Assembly (NCBI RefSeq): GCF_002252665.1
Contig: NZ_NQKZ01000002.1
Location: forward strand, 1 to 64,000
From: Synechococcus sp. 8F6
Lineage (GTDB): Bacteria; Cyanobacteriota; Cyanobacteriia; PCC-6307; Cyanobiaceae
Length of the DNA stretch: 64,000 bases
Direction: 5' to 3'
The notes beneath the pieces are model-generated. The model was given only the letters and a program-made list of their open reading frames with translations, made no database searches and had not been told where the DNA came from. Both the position numbers and the translations under genes were made by a program. Position 1 is the first letter of the stretch. Each line of letters begins with the position of its first letter. Shown one piece after another: positions 16,139-25,056 of the stretch.

Positions 16139-17136
16139 GCGCCACCGCCGTTGCCCAGCGGGCCCAGCACTGCCTCGGCGATTGGCGCCTGGCCTGCGGC
16201 CGCACCATCCCCGGCGCCCAGGTCAGCTATCTGCAGATCGGCGAACCCAACGCCGATCGCTCCAACCTGATCCTGGTGCCCACCTCCTATGGCGCCCGAC
16301 CCGAGGATCTGGCCTGGCTGGTGGGGCCGGTGCTCGATCCCGAGCGCTGGTGCGTCGTGATCGCCGGCATGTTCGGCAACGGCGCCTCCAGCAGCCCCAG
16401 CCACGGCGCCATGGGCCTGGCGGAGCAGGGCTGGGTGGTGAGCCACCGCGACAATGTCGCCGCCCAACGTCAGCTGCTGAGCGAGGTGTTCGGCGTCGAA
16501 CGGCTCCCCCTGATCTATGGCTGGTCGATGGGGGCCCAACAGGCCTACCAGTGGGCCGTGGACCATCCCGAGCAGGTGGAGCGGATCTGCTGCGTCTGCG
16601 GCACAGCCCGCACCTCGCCCCACAACCGCCTGTTCTGCTTGAGCCTGCGCCAGGCCCTCACCGCTGATGGCCACTGGAACGGCGGGGGCTTCGACGCACC
16701 GCCGGATCAAGGACTGCGCACCTATGCCCTGATCTACGCCAGTTGGGCCGCCAGCCAGCCCTTCTTCCGCAGCATCCCCGAGCCGATGGAGGAGCACGTG
16801 GAACGCCAGTGGCTGCCCCACTACCAGCGCCACGACCCCCGCGATCTGATCGCCATGCTCGACACCTGGCTCGCCCACGACGTGGCCGCCGGAGGTGATC
16901 TGGCGGAAGCCCTGGGCCGGATCCAGGCCCGCACCGCCGTGGTGGCCGGCAGCCACGACCTCTACTTCCCGGTCGACGATCTGGCCGCCGACGCCGACGC
17001 CATCCCCGGTGCTGCGCTGCACCTGATCCGCTCACAGCTCGGCCACCGCGCCGGCAACCCCCACAGCAGTCCGGCGGAGCAACAGAGCCTGCACCGCATC
17101 GTTGCCACCCTCCTCCAGCAAGCGTCCCATGTCTGA
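16135..17136 (+). CDS. MetX-like alpha/beta hydrolase (homoserine acyltransferase fold)
   Basis: A 333-residue alpha/beta hydrolase of the homoserine O-acetyltransferase group. The nucleophile elbow is GWSMGAQQAYQWAV (Ser about 132), the oxyanion region FGNGASSSPS (about 83), the acid Asp lies in VVAGSHDLYFPVDD and the His in SQLGHRAGNP. It lacks the full MetX substrate motif, and methionine genes are not adjacent, so a bona fide homoserine acetyltransferase is unlikely; a hydrolase or transferase acting with the neighbours is more probable. It overlaps the desaturase by four bases and the next gene by eight. Confidence 0.8.
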   Translation: MSATAVAQRAQHCLGDWRLACGRTIPGAQVSYLQIGEPNADRSNLILVPTSYGARPEDLAWLVGPVLDPERWCVVIAGMFGNGASSSPSHGAMGLAEQGWVVSHRDNVAAQRQLLSEVFGVERLPLIYGWSMGAQQAYQWAVDHPEQVERICCVCGTARTSPHNRLFCLSLRQALTADGHWNGGGFDAPPDQGLRTYALIYASWAASQPFFRSIPEPMEEHVERQWLPHYQRHDPRDLIAMLDTWLAHDVAAGGDLAEALGRIQARTAVVAGSHDLYFPVDDLAADADAIPGAALHLIRSQLGHRAGNPHSSPAEQQSLHRIVATLLQQASHV

Positions 17137-18445
17137 TCTCGCCCAGCAGGTGCAGGAGCTCAACCTCAAGTTTCTGCTGATCTCCTTCGCCGACCTGTTC
17201 GGCATCCAGCGGGCCAAGCTTGTGCCCGCCTCAGCGGTGGCCGGCATGGCCCGGGACGGGGCCGGCTTCGCTGGCTTTGCCGCCTGGCTGGATCTCTCAC
17301 CCGCCGATGGCGATGTGATGGCGATCCCGGCGGCCGCCAGCCTCACGCCCCTGCCATGGCAGCCGGAGGTGGGCTGGGTGGCGGCCGAGCTGCAGCTCAA
17401 CGGCGCGCCGATGGAGCAGTGCCCCCGCCGGCTGCTGCGCCGCCAGCTGGAGCGGGCCGCCGCCGTGGGCTTCGAGCTGCGCAGCGGCGTGGAGGCGGAG
17501 TTCTTCCTGCTCGATCCCTCTGGTGAGCAGATCGCCGATGGGGCCGACAGCCAGGAGAAACCCTGCTACGACCAACTGGCCCTGATGCGCCGCTACCCGC
17601 TGATCGGCCCCCTGCTGGAGGCGATGGAGGCGCTGGGCTGGGGCCCCTACCAGGCCGACCACGAAGATGCCAACGGCCAGTTTGAGGTCAACTGGACTTT
17701 TGCTGACGCCCTCACCACCGCCGATCGCCATGCCTTCTTCAAGGTGATGGTGAAAGCGATGGCCGAGCAGCAGGGGCTGCGGGCCAGCTTCATGCCCAAA
17801 CCCTTCGCCGAGCTCACCGGCAACGGCTGCCACACCCACCTCTCGCTCTGGGGCACGGCCGGCAGCCCCAACGCCAACCAGAACCTCTTCCACGATCCCA
17901 GCGGTCCCCTGGGCGTTTCCACCCTGGCCTACCACTTTCTCGCCGGCCTGCTGGCCCACGCGCCGGCCCTCAGCTGCCTCACCAACCCCACGGTGAACAG
18001 CTACCGCCGGCTGGCCGCGCCACCGACCAGCTCCGGCGCCACATGGAGTCCGGGCGGCATCAGCTACAGCGGCAACAACCGCACCCACATGGTGCGCATC
18101 CCCGACGACCAGCGCCTCGAATTGCGCCTGCCCGACGGCGCCGCCCATCCCTACCTGCTGCAGGCGGCCGTGCTGGCGGCCGGCCTCGATGGCATCGAGC
18201 GCCAACTCGATCCGGGCCCCCGCCACGACAACGACAACTACGCCGAGCCACTCCCCACCGGCACCGCCGGACGACTCCCCGCCAGCCTCGGGGATGCCCT
18301 CGATGCCTTTGCCGCCGACACCGTGCTGCGCCAGGCCCTGGGCGAGGCGTTCTGCCAGGCCTACGAGCGTCTGCGGCGGCGCCAGTGGGATCAGCACCGC
18401 TCCGAAGTGACCCCCTGGGAGCGGCGCACCGGTCTCGACGGCTAG
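17129..18445 (+). CDS. Glutamine-synthetase-family ligase (GlnT/type III-like)
   Basis: A 438-residue member of the glutamine synthetase superfamily. The N-terminal beta-grasp domain has LISFADLFGIQRAKLVP; the catalytic domain carries EAEFFLLD, NGQFEVNW (the ammonium/glutamate side), GNGCHTHLSLW (His and Gly binding glutamate and ATP) and YSGNNRTHMVRI (Arg). This type differs from the housekeeping GlnA and resembles GlnT/FluG-like ligases that join glutamate to amines. Substrate is not determinable. It is the last gene of an overlapping trio. Confidence 0.82.
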   Translation: MSDLAQQVQELNLKFLLISFADLFGIQRAKLVPASAVAGMARDGAGFAGFAAWLDLSPADGDVMAIPAAASLTPLPWQPEVGWVAAELQLNGAPMEQCPRRLLRRQLERAAAVGFELRSGVEAEFFLLDPSGEQIADGADSQEKPCYDQLALMRRYPLIGPLLEAMEALGWGPYQADHEDANGQFEVNWTFADALTTADRHAFFKVMVKAMAEQQGLRASFMPKPFAELTGNGCHTHLSLWGTAGSPNANQNLFHDPSGPLGVSTLAYHFLAGLLAHAPALSCLTNPTVNSYRRLAAPPTSSGATWSPGGISYSGNNRTHMVRIPDDQRLELRLPDGAAHPYLLQAAVLAAGLDGIERQLDPGPRHDNDNYAEPLPTGTAGRLPASLGDALDAFAADTVLRQALGEAFCQAYERLRRRQWDQHRSEVTPWERRTGLDG

Positions 18446-18455
18446 GGAACCAAGC

Positions 18456-19874
18456 TCAGAGCAGGTTGGCCGCCAGCTCAGCCAGTTCGCTTCGCTCACC
18501 CCGCAGCAGGGTCACGTGGCCGGCCAGGGCCTGGCCTTTGAAGCGCTCCACCAGCCAGGTGAGGCCGTTGCTCTCGGCATCCACGTAGGGATTGTCGATC
18601 TGGTAGGGATCGCCGGTGAGCACGATCTTGGTGCCTTCGCCCACCCGGGTCACGATCGTTTTCACTTCGTGGGGCGTGAGGTTCTGGGCCTCATCCACCA
18701 CCATGAACTGGCGGGGAATCGAGCGGCCGCGGATGTAGCTGATCGCCTCCACCTCAAGCAGACCCATGCCTTTGAGGTCGGTCCAGTTGCTGCGCGGCCC
18801 GCGGTGGCTGCCGCCCCGGCCACCCGCTCCAGCGCCACCGCCACCGGCTGTCCGCCCGGCACCGCGCCCCTCGTCCTCGCCGCTGCCGCCCAGCAAAAAG
18901 TCGAGGTTGTCGAGGATCGGCTGCATCCAGGGCCCCATCTTCTCCTCGAGATCCCCCGGCAGAAAACCGATCTCCTTGCCCAGGGAGATCACCGGCCTGG
19001 TCACCAGCAAGCGCTCATAGAGCCGCTCATCGGCCACCTGGTGCAGGCCCGCCGCCAGGGCCAGCAGGGTCTTGCCCGTGCCGGCCTTGCCCACCAGGGT
19101 GATCAGCTGAATCTCGGGATCCAGCAGCAGATCCAGGGCAAAGGTCTGCTCCCGGTTGCGGGGCTGGATGCGGCCGAGCTTGGCCTTGGGCGCCCGCTGC
19201 AACGGCTGCAGGGTGCCGGTGGCTGCATTGAAGCGAGCCAGCAGGGTGTGGGCCGGTTGGGCCTGGTCGATCAGGGTCACCCCCTCATTGGCCTGCAGGG
19301 AGGTCTCCACCGCCAGCCCGTTCACCTCCAGGCCCGGCGGCAGCTTGAGCCGGTCCATCTGCTCGGCACTCACCCACAACTCACACAGGCCGGGGTAAAG
19401 GTCGCCGATGTCAACCCGATCGCTGGTGTAGTCCTGGGCGATCAGGCCCACCGCATCGGCCTTGATGCGCAGGTTGGTGTCCTTCGTCACGAGGATCACC
19501 GGCGGCTGACTGCCCATCACCGCCTGCAGCCGCTGCTCCTCGAGGGCCACCGCCAGGATGTTGTTGTCGCCGTTGCCGGCCTTGAGCTCCGGCGGCAACT
19601 GGCTGAGGGTTTCACTGCGGCAGAACACCACCTTGAGGGTGCCGCCCTGGTCACCGTTGGGCACCCCATCGGCCAGGTTGCCCTGGGCCCGCAGCCCATC
19701 CAGCAGGCGCGACACCTGGCGGGCGTTGCGTCCCTTCTCGGCCGGATCCCGCTTGAAGCGATCGATCTCCTCCACCACCTCGATCGGAATCAAGATGTTG
19801 TTGTCTTCAAACCGGGTTAGCGCAGCCGGATCGTGCAAGAGCACATTGGTGTCGAGCACGAAGGTCTTGCGCAT
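18456..19874 (-). CDS. PhoH-family ATPase with N-terminal PIN domain
   Basis: A 472-residue PhoH2-type protein. Residues 1-150 form a PIN nuclease domain (FVLDTNVLLHDP, EVVEEIDRFK, GDNNILAVA, VTKDTNLRIKA). The PhoH ATPase follows: Walker A GKAGTGKTLL (about 262-271), EEKMGPWMQP, Walker B MVVDEAQNLTPHE (about 391-403) and LTGDPYQID. Between them, residues about 329-362 are an unusual Gly/Arg/Ala-rich insert. PhoH2 proteins are toxin-like or RNA-unwinding RNases; the free-standing cyanobacterial form is of unknown role. ATG 19874 is the natural start; the open frame upstream to 20276 is antisense to the next gene. Confidence 0.9.
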   Translation of the reverse strand: MRKTFVLDTNVLLHDPAALTRFEDNNILIPIEVVEEIDRFKRDPAEKGRNARQVSRLLDGLRAQGNLADGVPNGDQGGTLKVVFCRSETLSQLPPELKAGNGDNNILAVALEEQRLQAVMGSQPPVILVTKDTNLRIKADAVGLIAQDYTSDRVDIGDLYPGLCELWVSAEQMDRLKLPPGLEVNGLAVETSLQANEGVTLIDQAQPAHTLLARFNAATGTLQPLQRAPKAKLGRIQPRNREQTFALDLLLDPEIQLITLVGKAGTGKTLLALAAGLHQVADERLYERLLVTRPVISLGKEIGFLPGDLEEKMGPWMQPILDNLDFLLGGSGEDEGRGAGRTAGGGGAGAGGRGGSHRGPRSNWTDLKGMGLLEVEAISYIRGRSIPRQFMVVDEAQNLTPHEVKTIVTRVGEGTKIVLTGDPYQIDNPYVDAESNGLTWLVERFKGQALAGHVTLLRGERSELAELAANLL

Positions 19875-19967
19875 GCCGGGCACCGAAATCGCGACGGTTT
19901 GAAGCTGACGGTTTGAAGCTAAGACCGCAGGCCCACTTACGCTCCGGCGATTCTTGCCCGGTCGCAA

Positions 19968-21164
19968 TTGGCTTCTTCGCTTGTCGCCCTCGCCCTGCTG
20001 AAGCTCGTGCTGGTGCTGGCCCTGCTGTTGGGCCTCACCCTGGTGTGGCTGGAGCTGCGCCACCGGCTGCGGCCCGCGTCGCCGCTGCAGCTGCGGGCCG
20101 ATGGCTTCCAGGTGGAGCGCACCCCCGCGGGGTTGGAGGTGACCGGCACGATCACGATCAGCAACCCCCATCGCCGCATGGAGGTGATGGTGCCGGAGAT
20201 CACGCTGCGGCCCACCCTGCTGGGCCGGGGCGACCTGGCGGGCGTCACGGTGAGCAGTCGGATCGAGGCGCTCCATCCGGATGAGGAGTCACGCCCGGAT
20301 GGCTACTGGGCCGCCTACATCGTCAAGGGGCGCAAGAGCACCAGCGCCCGCATCCACATCAGCCTCAGCGGAGCGCCGGGCCAGCCCCTCGAGCAGCTGC
20401 TCGACACCCTCTGGCTGGACATCCTCTGGATCAATTACGGCCCCTTCGGCCGGCTCGAGCGCCGTGACGGCGTGCTCGTGCCGCTGCAAATGCCCACCCC
20501 CCTGGCCGCCGCAAATGCCCGCTGGCGCGACGGCGACCGCTGTCGCGTGCTGCCGTTGGGCACCCACCTGCTGGGGGTGCTGGATGATCCGGAAGCTGTG
20601 CTGCGCCGCTACGCCGGCGGCTTGATCCAGCCGGGCGACGTGCTGACCATCGGCGAAACCCCGCTGGCGGTGATCCAGGGCCGCTATCACCACCCTTCCA
20701 CCGTGCAGCCCAGCGGCCTGGCCCGGCTGCTCTGCCGGGTGTTCCACCCGACCAGCTCCCTGGCCACCGCCTGCGGCCTGCAGAGCCTGATCGATGTGGT
20801 GGGGCCGGCCCGGGTGCTGGGGGCCTGGCTGGTGGGTCTGGCGCTGAAGCTGGTGGGGAGCAAGGGCTGGTTTTACCGACTGGCCGGCGAGCAAGCCCGC
20901 CTGATCGACGACATCACGGGCACCACCCCGCCCTACGACCAGACGATTGTGCTGGGCCCCGACCAGCCCGCTGCCTTCTGCGCCGCCATGGCTCGCTCCC
21001 TCGGTGTGGCGGTGGCGGTGGTGGATGTCAACGACCTGGGCCGGGTCAAGGTGCTGGCCTCGAGCCCGGGCTGCGATGAGGCCTTGCTGGAGCGGGCCCT
21101 GCGCCCCAACCCGGCAGGCAACGCCAACGAGCGCACCCCCCTGGTGCTGGTGCGGCCGGCCTGA
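19968..21164 (+). CDS. Membrane-anchored CofE-like (F420 gamma-glutamyl ligase-like) protein
   Basis: A 398-residue protein with a TTG start and one N-terminal membrane span (LVALALLKLVLVLALLLG). The middle part begins a CofE-like region: GDVLTIGETPLAVIQGRYHHP, then LARLLCRVFHPTSSLATACGLQSLID and a late GPDQPAAFCAAM and VAVVDVNDLGRVKVLAS. These features mark the cyanobacterial COG1478-like family. As the organism is not known to make F420, the true substrate is unclear. It lies divergent from phoH. Confidence 0.8.
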   Translation: MASSLVALALLKLVLVLALLLGLTLVWLELRHRLRPASPLQLRADGFQVERTPAGLEVTGTITISNPHRRMEVMVPEITLRPTLLGRGDLAGVTVSSRIEALHPDEESRPDGYWAAYIVKGRKSTSARIHISLSGAPGQPLEQLLDTLWLDILWINYGPFGRLERRDGVLVPLQMPTPLAAANARWRDGDRCRVLPLGTHLLGVLDDPEAVLRRYAGGLIQPGDVLTIGETPLAVIQGRYHHPSTVQPSGLARLLCRVFHPTSSLATACGLQSLIDVVGPARVLGAWLVGLALKLVGSKGWFYRLAGEQARLIDDITGTTPPYDQTIVLGPDQPAAFCAAMARSLGVAVAVVDVNDLGRVKVLASSPGCDEALLERALRPNPAGNANERTPLVLVRPA

Positions 21165-21263
21165 GCGGCCGCGGGGTGGAGCGCACATCGGGCGCCGCCG
21201 ATACAGTTGGGTGATCGGATCAGCCTCGGCGCCCGTTCAGCCCCGGCATCTTCGCCACGCCCC

Positions 21264-22355
21264 ATGCTCGGGATATTGCAGCCCCCCTCTGCCCAGCCGG
21301 CACCACCAGGGCGGCCCGAACCCGACAGCTGGCGGCTCGAGCCACTCGCCGGCTGGCACTTGCCCCTGCTCAGCGACCCCGCCTTCCTGCCGCTGCAGCC
21401 GCTACTGCAGCGCGCCTTGCTGCTGGGGCTGCCGGAGCGCCTGCTGCAATCCCTGCTGGCCCGTCCATCCTTGGCGCCCCAGGTGCTGGTTGCCCTCAAC
21501 GGCCAAACACCCCTGGGCCTGATCGTGTGCCGCCGGCTGAACCGCAGCGGCAGCTGCTGGCAGATGCAGCACCTGCGTCTGGCCCCCGCCGCCGCCCGCC
21601 AGGAGCTGGCCGCCACCCTGCTACGGGCCGCGATTCAGCGGGCCAAGGGCGCCGCCAGCTGGATTGCCGCGGCCTCCACCCTCGACGACACCCGCCTGGC
21701 GATGCTGCGCGAGCAGGGCTTCCAGCCCCTGCGCACGGATCGCCTCTGGTGCTGGCAGCAGCCCGCGAGCGCATCCGCAGCGCCCCCCCTGCCAGCGCCT
21801 GCCGACCTGCAGCTCACCGCCCTGAACCGCCGCTCGGCGCCGCTGCTGTGGCACCTGGAGCAGGCGGTCTGCCCGGCCCGGTTGCGGCACCTGCTGGATC
21901 GGGGCGTCGACGACCTGCTCGACCAGAGCCACGGCCGGGGCTGGATGTGGGTGGATCCCAATCGCGAGCAAGCGGTGGCGGCCGTGCGCTGGATCGGCGA
22001 CCATCCCGGCGGCGGCCACGACGTGGAACTGAGTGTCCATCCCGGCTGGACGCATCTGGTGGGCCCCGCCACCGAGCTGTTGCTGCAGCGGGCACAGAGC
22101 GAGCTGGGGGCTGGTGAACCCCTGTGGCTGCGCTGCGATCTGCGCGACGAGGCCCTACAGCTCTGGATGGCGGGCCTCGGCGCCCAGGAGCGCGGTGAGC
22201 GGGTGCTGATGGCGCGCAGCGTCTGGCGGCGCCAGGGCCTGCAGGCACCCGCCCGGGCCGCCCAGCGCCTGGAGGCGATCCTCGGCCAGTGGCAACCCCG
22301 CCGCCGTCCACTTCCCACACCCACCCCTCTCACACCCACCCTTCCCCGTGCGTGA
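21264..22355 (+). CDS. GNAT-like N-acetyltransferase-domain protein
   Basis: About 363 residues with a first GNAT-like unit: VLVALNGQTPLGLIVCRRL, MQHLRLAPAAARQELAATLL and ALREQGF-type sequence (RLAMLREQGFQPLRTDR), followed by a second half of similar length (WMWVDPNREQAVAAVRWI, VELSVHPGWTHL, LLLQRAQSEL) that looks like a degenerate repeat of the same fold. The acetyl-CoA pyrophosphate loop (R/Q-x2-G-x-G/A) is not well conserved in either half, so enzymatic activity is doubtful. ATG 21264 is chosen; the frame is open back to 21207. The stop overlaps ruvX by eight bases. Confidence 0.7.
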   Translation: MLGILQPPSAQPAPPGRPEPDSWRLEPLAGWHLPLLSDPAFLPLQPLLQRALLLGLPERLLQSLLARPSLAPQVLVALNGQTPLGLIVCRRLNRSGSCWQMQHLRLAPAAARQELAATLLRAAIQRAKGAASWIAAASTLDDTRLAMLREQGFQPLRTDRLWCWQQPASASAAPPLPAPADLQLTALNRRSAPLLWHLEQAVCPARLRHLLDRGVDDLLDQSHGRGWMWVDPNREQAVAAVRWIGDHPGGGHDVELSVHPGWTHLVGPATELLLQRAQSELGAGEPLWLRCDLRDEALQLWMAGLGAQERGERVLMARSVWRRQGLQAPARAAQRLEAILGQWQPRRRPLPTPTPLTPTLPRA

Positions 22356-22848
22356 CGCTGCCCAGCGGGCCCGCCGCCAGCCTCCCCAGCCCCGCTCGAC
22401 CCTGGCCCTGGATGTGGGCCGCCGGCGCATCGGCCTGGCCGGCTGTGACCCCCTGGGGCTGACGGTCACGCCCCTGCCGGCCCTGGCCCGGGGGCGCTTT
22501 GCCACGGATCTGGAGCACCTGAGGGCGCTGGTGCGCCAGCGGCGCGTCAGCGCCTTGGTGGTGGGCCTGCCCCTCGATGAGGCCGGCCAACCGACCGCCC
22601 AGGCTCAGCATTGCCAGCGGTATGGCGATCAGCTGGCCCGAGCGCTCCAGCTGCCCCTGGCCTGGGTCAACGAGCACACCAGCAGCTGGGCCGCCGCCGA
22701 GCGCCATGGCCTGCACGGCGACCGCAGCGGCGCCCTCGACAGCGCTGCGGCAGCGCTGCTGCTGGAGCAGTGGCTGCAGGAGGGGCCAGAACCGGTGCAG
22801 CCGGCGACCATCGGCGGCGGCGAGATGGCCGGCGTTGCACCATCCTGA
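22348..22848 (+). CDS. ruvX: RuvX/YqgF Holliday-junction resolvase-like nuclease
   Basis: A 166-residue RNase-H-fold protein with a GTG start. TLALDVGRRRIGLAGCDPLG holds the first catalytic Asp, VVGLPLDEAGQPT the phosphate/Glu region, and VNEHTSSWAAAER with the late ALDSAAAALLLEQWL the remaining acidic residues. RuvX (YqgF) is proposed to resolve junctions or to process the 5' end of 16S rRNA precursor. It is first of a short run with DUF3727, yqeG and proB. Confidence 0.9.
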   Translation: MRDAAQRARRQPPQPRSTLALDVGRRRIGLAGCDPLGLTVTPLPALARGRFATDLEHLRALVRQRRVSALVVGLPLDEAGQPTAQAQHCQRYGDQLARALQLPLAWVNEHTSSWAAAERHGLHGDRSGALDSAAAALLLEQWLQEGPEPVQPATIGGGEMAGVAPS

Positions 22849-22867
22849 GAAGACACGCGCCCCCTGC

Positions 22868-23422
22868 ATGAGCCCCGAAGCCCCCTCCCAGCCCCCCTCG
22901 GAGAGTTCCGCCGATGTGCCAACGGTGCTCGTGCACGACAGCCGCGGCCGCCAGCTGCTCTGCTTCCTCGAGCAGCTGATCCCCCTCGACGGCCACGACT
23001 ATGTGCTGCTCACCCCGGTGGACACCCCGGTCTGCCTGTTCCGCCTGGACGACGACGAAGACCCGGAACTGATCGACACGATCGATGCCACCGAGCCGAT
23101 CCTGTCTGTCGCCGATGTGGTGCTCCAGGAGCACGACCTTACCCTGGTGCGTTCTGCCGTCACCCTCACGGTGAGCGGTGAACTGGACGAACCCGAGGAG
23201 CTCGACGACGACGAGGACGCTGATGACGACTCGGAGACCTACGAACTGCTGGTGAGCTTCCTGGCGGACGAACGGGAGTACGGGCTCTACATCCCCCTCG
23301 ATCCCTTCTTTGTGGTCGCCCGGATGGACGGCAACGGTGCCGTGCTGGTGGAAGGCGAGGAGTTTGAGCGGGTCCAGCCCCGGATCGAGGCTGAGCTGGA
23401 GGAGCGGGAGGGCGACGACTGA
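22868..23422 (+). CDS. DUF3727 conserved cyanobacterial protein
   Basis: A 184-residue acidic protein. LLCFLEQLIPLDGHDYVLLTPVDTPVCLFRLDDDEDPE is the first half; after an Asp/Glu run comes YELLVSFLADEREYGLYIPLDPFFVVARM, followed by GAVLVEGEEFERVQPRIEAELEERE. This two-part DUF1292-like/DUF3727 pattern is conserved across cyanobacteria and plastids with unknown function. Its stop overlaps the yqeG start (TGATG). Confidence 0.88.
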   Translation: MSPEAPSQPPSESSADVPTVLVHDSRGRQLLCFLEQLIPLDGHDYVLLTPVDTPVCLFRLDDDEDPELIDTIDATEPILSVADVVLQEHDLTLVRSAVTLTVSGELDEPEELDDDEDADDDSETYELLVSFLADEREYGLYIPLDPFFVVARMDGNGAVLVEGEEFERVQPRIEAELEEREGDD

Positions 23423-23931
23423 TGCTGCGTCAGTTGCTGCGCCCCAACTGGCTGCGGGAATGCACCTTGGCCGAGCTGCCCCTGCAGGAGCTGCTGGACC
23501 AACCGATCCGGGCCCTGGTGCTCGATGTCGACCGCACCCTGCTGCCCCGCCGCCAGGCAGAGCTGCCCGACAGCGCCCTGCGCTGGCTGCGGCTGGCGCG
23601 GCAGCACATGCCGATCCACCTGTTCAGCAACAACCCCTCCCGCAAACGGATTGGAGCCGTCGCGGCCCAGCTCGACCTCCCCTACACCATCTCTGCGGGA
23701 AAACCACGACGCAGCGCCCTGCGCAAGGTGCTGGCCGAGCTGCAGCTGCCCCACCAGGAAGTGGCCCTGATCGGTGATCGCCTCTTCACCGATGTGATTG
23801 CTGGCAACCGGCTCGGGCTGTTCACCGTGCTGGTGAAGCCGATCGATCCGCTCGGCCAGCCCTGCCAGCGGGATCGGCTGCAGAAGCTGGAGCTGCGCCT
23901 GGCCCGTTGGGTCGGCACGACCCTGGGCTGA
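23422..23931 (+). CDS. YqeG-family HAD phosphatase
   Basis: A 169-residue HAD-IIIA hydrolase. Motif I is LVLDVDRTLLP (nucleophile Asp and general acid Asp), motif II FSNNPS, motif III the Lys in SAGKPRRSA, motif IV IGDRLFTDVIAGNRLG. YqeG proteins act on phosphorylated lipids or ribosome-linked substrates; related plastid PGPP1 dephosphorylates phosphatidylglycerol phosphate, so this gene is a reasonable candidate for the step after PgsA (inference). Overlaps both neighbours by one base. Confidence 0.88.
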   Translation: MLRQLLRPNWLRECTLAELPLQELLDQPIRALVLDVDRTLLPRRQAELPDSALRWLRLARQHMPIHLFSNNPSRKRIGAVAAQLDLPYTISAGKPRRSALRKVLAELQLPHQEVALIGDRLFTDVIAGNRLGLFTVLVKPIDPLGQPCQRDRLQKLELRLARWVGTTLG

Positions 23932-25019
23932 TGGCACACGAGCAAAGCGCCATGCGCCGGGTAATCAAGGTGGGCACCAGCCTGCTGCGGGGCAGCGGTG
24001 ATCGCCCCACCGCGGCGGTGATCGCTGATCTGGCGGCCAGTCTGAGCCGTCAGCAGCGCCGTGGCGACGCGATTGCCCTGGTCACCAGCGGTGCCGTGGG
24101 CCTGGGCTGCGTCGCCCTGGAGATGGACCAGAGACCCAGTGAGGTGGTGGCCCTGCAGGCCGCCGCCGCCGTAGGCCAGGGGCGGCTGATGGCTCTGTAT
24201 CAAGACGCGTTCGCGGTGCGGGGCCTGGCCGTGGCCCAGGTGCTGCTCACCCGCGGCGATCTGGCCTCCCGGCGTCGCTACCAGAACGCCTGCCGCACCC
24301 TCGAGCAGCTGCTGGACTGGGGGGTGGTGCCGGTGGTCAACGAAAACGACACCCTGGCCACCGATGAGCTGCGCTTCGGCGACAACGACACCCTGTCGGC
24401 CCTGGTGGCGGTGGCGATCGGCGCCGACGAGCTGGTGCTGCTCACCGATGTGGATCGGCTCTATTCCGGCGATCCCCGCACCGATGCCGAGGCGCGGCCG
24501 ATCGAGGAGGTGCGCAACCTGGCGGAGCTGGACAGCCTGCACAACGTGGCCACCGGTGGCGGCCAGTGGGGCACCGGTGGCATGACCACCAAACTGGCTG
24601 CCGCCCGCATCGCCACCTCCAGCGGCATCCGCGTGCGGCTGGCCGACGGCCGCGACCCCGCCGTCCTCGATGCCCTCCTGGCTGGCGAGCGGGTCGGCAC
24701 CGTGTTCCAGCCGAGCCCCACCCCCCTGCCCGACCGCAAGGGCTGGCTCGCCCATGCCCTGCTGCCCAAGGGAAGCCTGCACCTCGATGCGGGCGCCGAA
24801 CAGGCCCTGACCCGCCAGGGGGCCTCCCTGCTGGCCGTGGGGGTGAAGGCTGTGGAGGGCGACTTTGGCCGCCGCGAGGCCGTGCGGCTGCTGGCCAGCG
24901 ATGGCCGGGAGCTGGGCCGGGGGCTGGCCACCCTCAGCAGCACGGAGCTGCGGGAGCTGATGGGGCGCGCCGGCGTGGAGGTGGTGCACCGCGACCAACT
25001 CGTGCTCACCAGCTCCTAG
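23931..25019 (+). CDS. proB: Glutamate 5-kinase
   Basis: The first enzyme of proline synthesis, phosphorylating glutamate. [13 protein letters not shown] is the ATP-binding start, TSGAVGLG the glycine-rich loop, VVNENDTL the glutamate-binding block, [11 protein letters not shown] and [12 protein letters not shown] complete the kinase (to about residue 260), and a PUA domain follows ([21 protein letters not shown]). The ATG at 23931 overlaps the yqeG stop; ATG 23952 is a possible alternative that removes seven residues. Length about 362. Confidence 0.93.
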   Translation: MAHEQSAMRRVIKVGTSLLRGSGDRPTAAVIADLAASLSRQQRRGDAIALVTSGAVGLGCVALEMDQRPSEVVALQAAAAVGQGRLMALYQDAFAVRGLAVAQVLLTRGDLASRRRYQNACRTLEQLLDWGVVPVVNENDTLATDELRFGDNDTLSALVAVAIGADELVLLTDVDRLYSGDPRTDAEARPIEEVRNLAELDSLHNVATGGGQWGTGGMTTKLAAARIATSSGIRVRLADGRDPAVLDALLAGERVGTVFQPSPTPLPDRKGWLAHALLPKGSLHLDAGAEQALTRQGASLLAVGVKAVEGDFGRREAVRLLASDGRELGRGLATLSSTELRELMGRAGVEVVHRDQLVLTSS

Positions 25020-25056
25020 GCCCGGCCTACGATCCGGCCTGGACGGCTCCCTTGGA

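Noticed and set aside
18516-19820. Plus-strand 434-codon open frame
   Set aside because: It is the shadow of phoH; composition is His/Gln/Leu-rich, typical of antisense of high-GC genes, with no motif.
19875-20276. N-terminal extension of PhoH
   Set aside because: It is antisense to the CofE-like gene and has no PIN-like sequence before MRKTFVLDTN.
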